Positions 1 to 6,107 of a DNA stretch of 34,617 nt are shown here, piece after piece (the stretch's first letter is position 1; every line of letters starts with the position of its first letter). The DNA is taken from NCBI GenBank assembly GCA_003223875.1, contig QHWY01000062.1:1-34617 (forward strand). The letters are read 5' to 3'. A model generated the notes under the pieces. That model worked only from the letters and a program-made list of their open reading frames with translations, had not been told where the DNA came from and searched no databases. A program made the position numbers and the translations under genes. Source of the DNA: Acidobacteriota bacterium (GTDB lineage: Bacteria > Acidobacteriota > Terriglobia > 20CM-2-55-15).

Positions 1-1
1 G

Positions 2-175
2 CTGGAGTGCGAACTAGTCTCCGAAGACGCCATCCACCGCCTCACCCTCCGCATCGATAAGATCAATCACGAACTCGTCGAGGATCTGCGTGCCTTCCTG
101 GGCGCGGATTTCCTCTCTCTTACCGTCGTGCCCGAAGGCATGGCCTTCATGCAGCTTGAAATCCGCTTTCGGTAA
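2..175 (+). CDS. 3' end of an unrecognised protein-coding gene
   Basis: An open frame enters from the left edge and ends at the TAA at 173-175, giving the last 57 residues of a protein. The residues look like a real protein tail: mixed hydrophobic and charged, with a predicted helix and strand, ending MAFMQLEIRFR. No start is in the window. I do not recognise the family and no motif is visible. An antisense reading frame covers the same bases, but this frame is open to the edge and stops just before a plausible intergenic region. The coding call is moderate and the function is unknown. Confidence 0.45.
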   Translation: MECELVSEDAIHRLTLRIDKINHELVEDLRAFLGADFLSLTVVPEGMAFMQLEIRFR

Positions 176-206
176 TTCAGGGGTTTGTTCGTGCGCCGGT
201 ACCGAC

Positions 207-222
207 GCGCCAAGGCGCTTTT
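207..222 (+). terminator. Weak candidate terminator after the first gene
   Basis: GCGC at 207-210 can pair with GCGC at 215-218 across a CAAG loop, followed directly by TTTT at 219-222. The stem is only four base pairs, so this is a weak candidate. It lies 31 bases after the upstream stop codon. Confidence 0.2.
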
Positions 223-227
223 GCACA

Positions 228-255
228 TTGCCGTTTTAGATTACCGTAATAGAAT
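228..255 (+). promoter_or_regulatory. Candidate promoter for the hypothetical gene at 279
   Basis: TTGCCG at 228-233, a 16-base spacer and TAGAAT at 250-255 form a sigma70-like promoter. The -10 box has the same AGAAT core as several other candidate promoters in this window. A start point near 262 would leave a leader of under 20 nt, just enough for the AGGAG Shine-Dalgarno at 266-270. Confidence 0.3.
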
Positions 256-278
256 GACTGGGATCAGGAGTTCCGGCC

Positions 279-953
279 GTGAAGAGCTACGATGTTGCCG
301 CTCAGACGGCATTCCACTATTTGAAGAAGAGGCCCTCTCTCTTTCCGCCGGAAATCACAGAAGTCCTCTTAAAGACGTGCCGGCTGTCATCATCCATCCT
401 TGAGCTGGGTTTCGAGAGAGCGCTTACCCAATCGGGGATTGGTCCGGCTGGACTGATAAAACGGCCTTTCATCGAGGTCTGCGACACGATCGCGGAGCAC
501 GTCACTGACAACGTCGCGGAAGAACTTCGAGAATGCGTTAAGAAATCCCTGTGCGAGGCGTATATTTATTTTGCAGGCCCTAAATATGTCTTCGAGCTCA
601 CAAGCAAAACCCGATTCATTCGGACTTTGAAGCGCCGCGGAAGCAAAAACTTCGCCGCTTTGTTCCTCTCGCTTTACCTGTTCAACCTCATCTGTGTTGA
701 AATCAACAGCGCGCTTCCTCTCGAAACTGAATTCTCGGCGATCACATCCGATCGCTTGCATGTATTCCATCTCGACGCCGTAAGCCGGGACATCGTGAGC
801 GCCGCGGTAAGAGATTCGGAAGACAAATGGGAGGAGAAATTGGGTGGAGAGTGGGCCGCACTCGTGTGTGGGAACATCGAAGCCCACTTGAGGGAAGTCA
901 ACAGAGTCGGCGAGACTGCGTCCGCCACCTTACGGAACGATTCCGAGGTTTGA
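279..953 (+). CDS. Hypothetical protein, 224 aa
   Basis: The GTG start at 279 has a strong Shine-Dalgarno (AGGAG at 266-270, 8 nt upstream). The protein is mostly helical, with no signal peptide. A hydrophobic stretch near residues 126-142 (AALFLSLYLFNLICVEI) looks like a buried helix rather than a membrane span. I do not recognise the family. The gene is convergent with the ribbon-helix-helix gene that ends at 1003, with only 49 bases between the stop codons and no clear terminator there. A 165-residue open frame runs antisense inside it but has no better start signal. It is probably a neighbour of the EPS locus rather than part of it. Confidence 0.6.
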   Translation: MKSYDVAAQTAFHYLKKRPSLFPPEITEVLLKTCRLSSSILELGFERALTQSGIGPAGLIKRPFIEVCDTIAEHVTDNVAEELRECVKKSLCEAYIYFAGPKYVFELTSKTRFIRTLKRRGSKNFAALFLSLYLFNLICVEINSALPLETEFSAITSDRLHVFHLDAVSRDIVSAAVRDSEDKWEEKLGGEWAALVCGNIEAHLREVNRVGETASATLRNDSEV

Positions 954-1002
954 AACCTGGCGAGATAGAACAAGTGCAGAGATGTATTCGGTCGGTTCGT
1001 CG

Positions 1003-1299
1003 TTAGCTCTGTTGCTCTGGTTCCTTTGATTTCGAATCTTTATCAATTTGCTCGATGACTTGAGTGATAACCCGGCTGAGTTCGCCCATGCTGTGCGTTA
1101 GTTGAGAAATAACCTCCATTGACCTTCTGGAATTTGCAAATTCGTCGGGCTGCATGGACGTGACAAGGACATTTCGGAGAGCAGTTCGAGCGAAATCCGA
1201 AATACTCCGCGCCCTCTGTGCAACGCTCAGGCTTCGAAGGCTTTCATATTCTTCTTGCGATAGCCTGAAACTCACAAGACGATCTCGACGATTTAGCAT
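1003..1299 (-). CDS. Small ribbon-helix-helix DNA-binding-type protein, 98 aa
   Basis: The N-terminal half reads as a CopG/MobC-like ribbon-helix-helix fold: a strand (RLVSFRLS, residues 7-14), helix 1 (QEEYESLRSLSVAQ) and helix 2 (SISDFARTALRNVL, about 33-46). The C-terminal half (about 58-90) is a predicted amphipathic helix with a polar, Lys/Glu-rich tail that could mediate oligomerisation. It is the second gene after the NusG paralogue on the minus strand, 124 bases downstream, with a strong hairpin in the gap. GGGGAG lies 14 nt before the ATG, a rather long spacing. Family knowledge suggests DNA binding as a dimer of dimers. Linkage suggests that it helps regulate the EPS locus, but no target is proven. 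A mobilisation-protein remnant is the alternative. Confidence 0.6.
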   Translation of the reverse strand: MLNRRDRLVSFRLSQEEYESLRSLSVAQRARSISDFARTALRNVLVTSMQPDEFANSRRSMEVISQLTHSMGELSRVITQVIEQIDKDSKSKEPEQQS

Positions 1300-1329
1300 A
1301 ACAATTGCTCTGGCTCCCCCTGTACCTGG

Positions 1330-1354
1330 GCCACCAGCACTTCTTGCTGGCGGC
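1330..1354 (-). promoter_or_regulatory. Intercistronic hairpin between the NusG paralogue and the RHH gene
   Basis: GCCACCAGCA at 1330-1339 faces TGCTGGCGGC at 1345-1354 with a 5-base loop. Read as minus-strand RNA, the one mismatch (1333/1351) becomes a G-U wobble, so all ten pairs form. This supports function in the minus-strand transcript. No U-run follows, so it is not a classic Rho-independent terminator. It could be a processing site, a stability element or an attenuator for the downstream RHH gene. Confidence 0.4.
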
Positions 1355-1423
1355 TTGCATGACGTGAAAGCAAACGTATCCTTTCGATTGCTGTAGGTTT
1401 TGGATGTTCTTAGGAAAAACGGC

Positions 1424-1960
1424 TTAAGAAGTGACTACCTCTCTCTGGTTCTCCGAAACTGGAACGACGCAATCCCTGTCAATCGCTACAGCGACCGAAC
1501 GTTGCAGCATGCTTACCGAGATGATAAGCTGATAGTCATTCTTGACCTCTACGAGGACTCCCTCCACGCCGCGTAACGGACCGTACCTGACCTGGACTGG
1601 CTGGCCGACCGACATTCTGGGCCAGGGTTCATACTTCATGCCAGAGTTCACGACGTGTTCGATCGCAGCGATCTCGCGTTCCGGAACAGGCATTGGCGTG
1701 CCTCCGAAGCTCACGACGGACATCACGCCTGGAATCACCAGCAGGGGTAGCCTATCCGTAACGTCAAATTTGCAAAAGATGTAACCCGGAAACAGAGGTA
1801 ATTCGATTTCCCTCACCCGATCCGACCAATGTCGGCGGCTCGTATAGGTGGGAAGAAACTCTTCGTAGCCCTTCCCCCGGAGATGCATGGCCACAACCTT
1901 CTCAAAACGCGTTCGCAACTGCAGCGCGTACCACCATTTTTGATTTCTTCCTTGATGCAT
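1424..1960 (-). CDS. Specialised NusG paralogue (RfaH/UpxY-type antiterminator), 178 aa
   Basis: The layout is that of NusG-like elongation factors. An N-terminal NGN domain (about residues 8-105) opens with WWYALQLRTRFEKVV and carries the conserved LPLFPGYIFCKFD and the PGVMSVVSFGG segment. A C-terminal KOW domain follows (about 116-160, VGQPVQVRYGPLRGVEGVLVEV). Spacing and motifs match E. coli RfaH (162 aa), where the equivalent segments are EPLFPNYLFVEFD and GVSHFVRFG. Such paralogues bind RNA polymerase and stop premature Rho-dependent termination in long polysaccharide operons. Ops-like sites in this window are the likely loading points. The gene sits beside the locus it probably controls and is transcribed away from it. 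Its own 5' region (1961-2277) carries an ops-like site, so autoregulation is possible. The ATG at 1960 has AGGG 5-6 nt upstream. Family call confident; RfaH-like mechanism inferred. Confidence 0.9.
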   Translation of the reverse strand: MHQGRNQKWWYALQLRTRFEKVVAMHLRGKGYEEFLPTYTSRRHWSDRVREIELPLFPGYIFCKFDVTDRLPLLVIPGVMSVVSFGGTPMPVPEREIAAIEHVVNSGMKYEPWPRMSVGQPVQVRYGPLRGVEGVLVEVKNDYQLIISVSMLQRSVAVAIDRDCVVPVSENQREVVTS

Positions 1961-2061
1961 TCTAACCCTGTCGCTTTGCTCAAGCGTTTACATCGTCACG
2001 GCAGTCCTCGTTAACCGCGAAGATGCCGATGAATAGTTTCACGAATGAAGACGGGAGTCTT

Positions 2062-2089
2062 ATTCTTGCGAACCATGGACATTTGTCAA
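2062..2089 (-). promoter_or_regulatory. Candidate proximal promoter of the NusG-paralogue operon
   Basis: On the minus strand: TTGACA (2089-2084), a 16-base spacer and AAGAAT (2067-2062). The 12-mer TGTTGACAAATG is identical to that of the plus-strand promoter at 4290. Both are also followed by TCTTCATT 6-9 bases after AGAATA. Transcription from here would miss the ops-like site at 2146-2164. Confidence 0.45.
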
Positions 2090-2145
2090 CAAAAGAGATT
2101 TCTCGAATTCCTCACGATCTCACAACGTGTTTGGTTGAGAAGCAT

Positions 2146-2164
2146 AAGCTACCGCACTTAGAGT
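2146..2164 (-). promoter_or_regulatory. Ops-like site 1 (minus strand), leader of the NusG paralogue
   Basis: On the minus strand the site reads ACTCTAAGTGCGGTAGCTT. Its last 11 bases match the RfaH ops consensus GGCGGTAGNNT except at the first base (T for G). The ACTC lies 9 bases before the GCGGTAG, as in sites 2, 3 and 5. It follows the TTGACA promoter at 2234 by about 45-50 nt and precedes the antiterminator gene by about 185 nt, so it suggests autoregulation. Confidence 0.5.
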
Positions 2165-2206
2165 TCCGCCCGAAACTCCCACAGGTACTACAATTGTGTC
2201 GATCCT

Positions 2207-2234
2207 AGTTTCTTTTCGCTTGGACAAATGTCAA
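2207..2234 (-). promoter_or_regulatory. Candidate distal promoter of the NusG-paralogue operon
   Basis: Minus-strand TTGACA (2234-2229), a 16-base spacer and GAAACT (2212-2207). The -35 is perfect but the -10 matches only three of six consensus bases. GACATTTGTC overlaps the -35 and is the reverse complement of GACAAATGTC in the proximal promoter. A single operator motif could therefore touch both. Confidence 0.35.
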
Positions 2235-2277
2235 CATAAAAAGCAATGATGAAATAGGCGATAAATGAGGCGGTCGC

Positions 2278-3804
2278 TCAGCCCATGACAACGGGTGCCC
2301 TCCAGATCGTGGTGCGATCAAAAGCGAATGTTTTTCTTGCCATCGCATATACGAACCTCGTCGGTCCGACCTGTCGGAATCTTACGATGTCAAAGTAAGC
2401 CCCAGCCGCAGCTTCAAAGGCCTGCCTGTTAATATTCGCAAACAAGTAATCACGGCCACGAGCCAAACACCTGAACATTTGATCGGCGGGATCGATGTAC
2501 TCGATGACGAGCAACTTTCGAGTGATCTCTGCCGCAAGGCGGAAGATCTCAAAAAGTGGAATGCCTTCCGTGGCTATCAAATGATGAGTCAGTGCCAGCA
2601 TCAGGACCGCATCGAAGGTGCCGTGGCAACGGTGGAGAAATGACGGATACTCCTGATTCCGCCACCCTGTAGGCGGACTCGGCTGTGCCAGGTTAACTAC
2701 CAGCGGGAGGATATCAAGCCTCTCCTGAGATGCCATTCTCCAGAGACTTGCAACTACCGATGGGTCTCTGTCGATTGCTACGACGCTGATACCCATTCGG
2801 GCAGCTCCGACACTAAAAAACCCTGTATTACAGCCGGCGTCCAAGAGACACTTCACACGAAATTCGGATAATGCCTCTTCGGCAAAGCGCCGTTTGGCTT
2901 CGAACCCGCTCTTGGAATAAGTATTGGACTCCATGTAATCGATCCATATGGAGCTTTGTCTTTCTGGCCCGCTTGCCGTTTTCAGATTTTTGCGCAAGCG
3001 ACGGAATATCGATCGGAGTACGAAACGGGCTTGTGAGGCGCTTCGGACCAGCTTTCGCTCATAGATTGTCTTGTTCGAAGAGTCGTGTAATTTCGCGAGC
3101 CATACTGGCAGCGTAACTATCGTGAACGTGGATGGCCGAAATTGATTGAAAACTGATAAGAGCCGGTACACTTCTTCAGGTTCAATCCCATCACGACTTC
3201 CTGCTAAGTAAGTCGATGGCGAAATCCCCGTCAGCCGATTCGCCAGGAGCGGCAGCACGAATGTTCTAATGAACTGTGCATAGGGTAGCCACGTTGGGTC
3301 CTTCGGTTCACGGCGTTCGGCCGAAGACACATCCACAAAAACTGGCTGAAAGCCCCGGAACAGTATGTTGTAAGGCGTAGCGTCTTTGAGGCACAAACCT
3401 TCATCAAGCAGCAATTCGGCAATGTCGAGCGTGAAATTGCCTGCCGCTCGAAGCATTTCCGCCGGCCACTCATAAGGAAAACTAGGAAATGGTATCCGTT
3501 CGTGTTCGACAACTTCCACATTCTCACGGCCGAAGCTGACGCGTCCCTGGAGGCGTGCCAATACCGAATGTGCCTCGTCCTGGTCCAGCCACCTAGACTT
3601 GACCAGTCCGCCATCACTATCCAATTTTTGCGCCGCCTTGCTCGACAAAAACGCCATCAAGGCGGGTATAACCGATTTTTCAACGACTCGAACGACACGT
3701 CTGTCCAGGCGGAACAGTTGTCCCGAAGGATCTCGAAAGGAACCTGCGAAAGCGTCGGAATGAGAATGCCCGTATAACTGGTCTATTTCCTCACTCTTTT
3801 TCAC
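2278..3804 (-). CDS. NoeA-like SAM-dependent methyltransferase with kinase-like N-terminal region, about 508 aa
   Basis: The C-terminal half is a class I SAM methyltransferase: motif I is LLDAGCNTGFFSVGAARMG (about residues 320-338) and the acidic strand end is VVAIDRD. The N-terminal half carries LKDATPYNILF (about 139-149) followed by PVFVDVSS. This resembles the D-x4-N loop and the metal-binding Asp of the kinase/phosphotransferase fold. The combination resembles proteins annotated as related to nodulation protein NoeA. The frame is open to an ATG at 3915. I prefer the GTG at 3804, which has AGAAGGGA just upstream and overlaps the preceding stop by 14 bases. The ATG would overlap that gene by 125 bases. 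It is translationally coupled to the small membrane protein gene. A sugar or glycolipid methylation role is inferred; the substrate is unknown. Confidence 0.75.
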   Translation of the reverse strand: MKKSEEIDQLYGHSHSDAFAGSFRDPSGQLFRLDRRVVRVVEKSVIPALMAFLSSKAAQKLDSDGGLVKSRWLDQDEAHSVLARLQGRVSFGRENVEVVEHERIPFPSFPYEWPAEMLRAAGNFTLDIAELLLDEGLCLKDATPYNILFRGFQPVFVDVSSAERREPKDPTWLPYAQFIRTFVLPLLANRLTGISPSTYLAGSRDGIEPEEVYRLLSVFNQFRPSTFTIVTLPVWLAKLHDSSNKTIYERKLVRSASQARFVLRSIFRRLRKNLKTASGPERQSSIWIDYMESNTYSKSGFEAKRRFAEEALSEFRVKCLLDAGCNTGFFSVGAARMGISVVAIDRDPSVVASLWRMASQERLDILPLVVNLAQPSPPTGWRNQEYPSFLHRCHGTFDAVLMLALTHHLIATEGIPLFEIFRLAAEITRKLLVIEYIDPADQMFRCLARGRDYLFANINRQAFEAAAGAYFDIVRFRQVGPTRFVYAMARKTFAFDRTTIWRAPVVMG

Positions 3805-4051
3805 TGAACGGTCCCTTCTTGAAAAGTCGCGAAATTCGATTTCTGACGTTGAAGATAACGCCGAAAGCCGTAGCAGCCAGGAGCTGCCATATGAGTAATC
3901 CTGATCCCGGATCAATGTAAAAATAAGTGAAGTTGAAATGCGACGTCCTGGTAAAGATCAACCAAGCAAGGATTTCATTCAATACAACCGCTCCGGCGAA
4001 TTGCAGGTAGTTCAACTTACCCAACCGGCTCGGCAGCCCATGGTCCATCAT
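3791..4051 (-). CDS. Small membrane protein, about 86 aa
   Basis: The start chosen is the ATG at 4051, because GGGAGG lies six bases upstream; an ATG at 4069 in the same frame has no such signal. Two hydrophobic segments are visible, about residues 18-35 (FAGAVVLNEILAWLIF) and 50-67 (GLLIWQLLAATAFGVIFNV). Between them lies FYIDPGSG, then a basic tail (RNRISRLFKKG). The IDPGSG-plus-helix pattern is typical of small inner-membrane proteins found beside NoeA-like methyltransferases in polysaccharide loci. It overlaps the methyltransferase start, so the two are likely coupled and may form a complex at the membrane. No catalytic residues are visible; function unknown. Confidence 0.7.
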   Translation of the reverse strand: MMDHGLPSRLGKLNYLQFAGAVVLNEILAWLIFTRTSHFNFTYFYIDPGSGLLIWQLLAATAFGVIFNVRNRISRLFKKGPFSEKE

Positions 4052-4101
4052 GGTGCGCCTCCCTGACAAAGTGTTCGGAAAAGAGACTTTCCGTGGAGAG
4101 C

Positions 4102-4120
4102 ACTCTAGTGGCGGTATAGT
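4102..4120 (+). promoter_or_regulatory. Ops-like site 2 (weaker), divergent region
   Basis: The site reads ACTCTAGTGGCGGTATAGT. The last 11 bases match GGCGGTAGNNT with one mismatch (T for the eighth-position G), and the ACTC is at the same distance as in sites 1, 3 and 5. No good plus-strand promoter lies just upstream. The bases overlap the -10 and spacer of a minus-strand promoter, so the match may be partly accidental. Confidence 0.3.
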
Positions 4121-4130
4121 CGTCCGTCAA
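4102..4130 (-). promoter_or_regulatory. Candidate promoter for the small membrane protein/methyltransferase pair
   Basis: Minus-strand TTGACG (4130-4125), a 17-base spacer and TAGAGT (4107-4102). It points towards the ATG at 4051 and would give a leader of about 45 nt carrying the GGGAGG ribosome site. Confidence 0.4.
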
Positions 4131-4289
4131 TAGCTTTTGTTGGGCCAAAAAGCATTTTGGTTACATTGTTACCCACGGGGGCTAGTTTGGCGAGCGTTTA
4201 CGACCGTGGGCGACGTAGAGTCCGGGCTGTGCCAATTTGAACTTCTGTTATTGGTCTCTAACCACGGTGCAACGATAAGAGAAAGTGTG

Positions 4290-4317
4290 TTGACAAATGA
4301 TCTTATATTTTCAGAAT
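4290..4317 (+). promoter_or_regulatory. Candidate promoter of the sulfatase-fold/FemAB operon
   Basis: TTGACA (4290-4295), a 16-base spacer and CAGAAT (4312-4317). An AT-rich spacer (TCTTATATTTT) may help opening. It shares TGTTGACAAATG and a downstream TCTTCATT with the minus-strand promoter at 2062-2089. The ops-like site at 4382-4400 lies about 70 nt downstream, inside the predicted leader. Confidence 0.5.
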
Positions 4318-4381
4318 AGCTAAGTCTTCATTAGGACTCCTTGATGCCAAACGTAAGACGTCCGCATACGGAGCGGACGGG

Positions 4382-4400
4382 ACTCAGAGTGCGGTAGCAT
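4382..4400 (+). promoter_or_regulatory. Ops-like site 3, leader of the sulfatase-fold operon
   Basis: The site reads ACTCAGAGTGCGGTAGCAT. The last 11 bases match ops GGCGGTAGNNT except for the first base. It lies three bases after a stable hairpin (4359-4379), 72 nt after the -10 region at 4312-4318, and 76 nt before the likely GTG start at 4476. This is the position expected for RfaH-type loading in a leader. Confidence 0.55.
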
Positions 4401-4475
4401 CTCATTCACACTTCCAGGTTTTGGACCTTCAATACAAACGCGTGACAAGTATCTGACGACGTGGAGAAGTTTGTT

Positions 4476-6107
4476 GTGATCTGGTTTACTCGGCTTTTCG
4501 GCCACAGGAAATCCGCTATCGTTAAGGATGGGCTAGCCTGTCTGGCAGTGGCGAATCTCTACTTACTTGATGTTTGGAGGACCTTGATCATACCGGCGCG
4601 TCAGTACCATTTGTTGATTCTGCCGCGCCCGATTGATTTCGGACTAGCAATTCTCAATGTCTTAGGCTTCGCGGTTGTGATGTATATCGCGCTGGCGCTC
4701 GCGCGACAATGGATCGGAGAGAAGGCAGCCAGCACTCTTGCTTTACTCTACCTGTCACTGCTTTTCCTATTTGTCGTTAGAGCTTACAACCTGGATACGT
4801 ATTGGCCCAATCGCGTAAAGGCTCTGGCTTTTGTCTTGGTTGGTTCAGGATTATTGACCGCCTTGAAATCGCCGGGAAGGGTATGGAAAATCTTTCGGTG
4901 GATCGGCCTAGCCCTGCTGCCGTGTTTGGCGATCACGACTGGACACTCTGCGAAGTCTTTGTTTCTAAGCCACGTCGAAGCAGGATCAGAGTTGGGGCGG
5001 CCGGCCGGTATCGGACACCGCCCGCCCAATGCAGCGCGAACTGCGTTGATCATTTTCGATATGCTGGATTACGACCTGCTCTTCGGCCACAGGCCTGCTG
5101 ATGTGAATGTTCCTGAGTTCGAACGGCTGAGAACCGAAACTCTGTTCGCAACGAACGCGGAGTCTCCCGCAGCATTCACGGAATTGTCCCTTCCCGCTAT
5201 GACAATCGGTAAACTTGTTACCGATACCGACCCGGCTTCTCCGAACGAGCTGCTTCTCACGGTGGAAGGTTCATCCCAGCCGAGCCCTTGGACGCTCGAA
5301 CCAAACATTTTTTCCGAAGCAGGGAATTCCGGAATGGCGGTTGGCATGGTCGGCTGGTATCACCCATACTGTCGCCTATTTCAAATGCTGTCTTACTGCC
5401 AATGGGTGCCCATTCCAGGACGGCTGAAAGACAGAGGACCGACGGGATGGAACGTGGAGTGGGCAATGACCGACATGCTTATGGATGATCTAATCGGTCC
5501 CGGGCCAAACTTTATCCAAACGATTTTGAATAAAGAAAAGAACGGCCGGCAAAGGCTCATCAACTCGTATCGACAACTCCTGCACGGCGCGACGAAGACC
5601 CTCACGGATAGTACGCTCAATCTCGTCGTGGTTCACCTGTCTGTTCCTCACACGCCATCCATCTACAACCGTTCAAAACAGGAGTTCAGTACGGAACCGG
5701 GAGACTACCTGGATAATCTTGAACTGGCTGACCGAACGCTGACCGTCCTGCGTGATGAGATGGAGAAGGCCGGCCTCTGGGAGTCAACGAACATCGTGAT
5801 CAGCGCAGACCATGGACTAAGATCGGCGGGTTCGTCAAATTGGAAGCATACCCCTACACCACTCCACGTGCCGTTCTTTTTGAAGATCAGCGGGTTCCAT
5901 GAGCATATCGAAATTGATCATCGTCTACGGACAATACTGATTCACGACCTCTTGTTGGACCTTTTAAAAAGAAAAATCACAACTCCTTTCGGAGCGAAGG
6001 AGTTTCTTGATCAGCATTCCCGCTACGGCTGTCGTACACGACCGGCAGACAATCTCCAGCAGACGAAAGGCGTCGAAACCTTCGAGGAGCCACATCAGTG
6101 CGGATGA
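4476..6107 (+). CDS. Membrane-anchored sulfatase/alkaline-phosphatase-fold protein, about 543 aa
   Basis: The N-terminal third has about five hydrophobic helices (roughly residues 20-40, 55-75, 83-103, 115-130, 142-155). A periplasm-type catalytic domain follows. It begins at TALIIFDMLDYDLLF (about 190) and contains the late metal motif NIVISADHGLRS (about 440) and VVVHLSVPHTPSIYN. Membrane proteins of this shape include phosphoethanolamine and phosphoglycerol transferases (LtaS/EptA types) and sulfatases. The first metal motif is FDMLDYD rather than the usual D-D pair, and the nucleophile is probably a Thr/Ser in FTELSLPAMT (about 234-243). I prefer the GTG at 4476, with GGAG nine bases upstream, over the GTG at 4461. 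Its stop overlaps the FemAB-like gene. A phospho-substituent transferase for the polysaccharide is likely but unproven. Confidence 0.75.
   Translation: MIWFTRLFGHRKSAIVKDGLACLAVANLYLLDVWRTLIIPARQYHLLILPRPIDFGLAILNVLGFAVVMYIALALARQWIGEKAASTLALLYLSLLFLFVVRAYNLDTYWPNRVKALAFVLVGSGLLTALKSPGRVWKIFRWIGLALLPCLAITTGHSAKSLFLSHVEAGSELGRPAGIGHRPPNAARTALIIFDMLDYDLLFGHRPADVNVPEFERLRTETLFATNAESPAAFTELSLPAMTIGKLVTDTDPASPNELLLTVEGSSQPSPWTLEPNIFSEAGNSGMAVGMVGWYHPYCRLFQMLSYCQWVPIPGRLKDRGPTGWNVEWAMTDMLMDDLIGPGPNFIQTILNKEKNGRQRLINSYRQLLHGATKTLTDSTLNLVVVHLSVPHTPSIYNRSKQEFSTEPGDYLDNLELADRTLTVLRDEMEKAGLWESTNIVISADHGLRSAGSSNWKHTPTPLHVPFFLKISGFHEHIEIDHRLRTILIHDLLLDLLKRKITTPFGAKEFLDQHSRYGCRTRPADNLQQTKGVETFEEPHQCG

Larger units (their letters stand above)
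1961..2277. other. 317-bp intergenic control region upstream of the NusG paralogue
   Basis: No convincing gene lies here; a 61-residue open frame on the plus strand has no start signal or recognisable sequence. On the minus strand the region holds, in order, a TTGACA promoter (2234-2207), an ops-like site (2164-2146), a second TTGACA promoter (2089-2062) and a leader of about 90 nt. Two near-identical 16-mers sit at 2076-2091 and 2221-2236. They differ only in their centre, which reads ATT in one and AAA in the other. Confidence 0.5.
4070..4475. other. Divergent intergenic control region, about 400 bp
   Basis: No supported gene lies here. Two short open frames (about 4137-4319 plus, 4320-4505 minus) lack start signals and family features. 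The region contains a minus-strand promoter (4102-4130), a plus-strand promoter (4290-4317) and two ops-like sites (4102-4120, 4382-4400). A 7-bp hairpin CGTCCGC/GCGGACG lies at 4359-4379. Inverted repeats are CCAAAA-agca-TTTTGG (4145-4160) and CCCACGG...CCGTGGG (4172-4178 with 4204-4210). Confidence 0.5.

Noticed and set aside
14..226. Antisense open frame at the left edge
   Set aside because: Overlaps the better-supported frame ending at 175 and runs into intergenic sequence.
390..887. 165-residue antisense open frame
   Set aside because: Lies wholly inside the better-supported gene at 279-953, which has an AGGAG ribosome site; no family features.
2023..2208. 61-residue open frame on the plus strand
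   Set aside because: Covers the promoter and ops region, no ribosome site, no recognisable sequence.
4137..4505. Two short open frames in the divergent region
   Set aside because: No start signals; the region is dominated by regulatory motifs.
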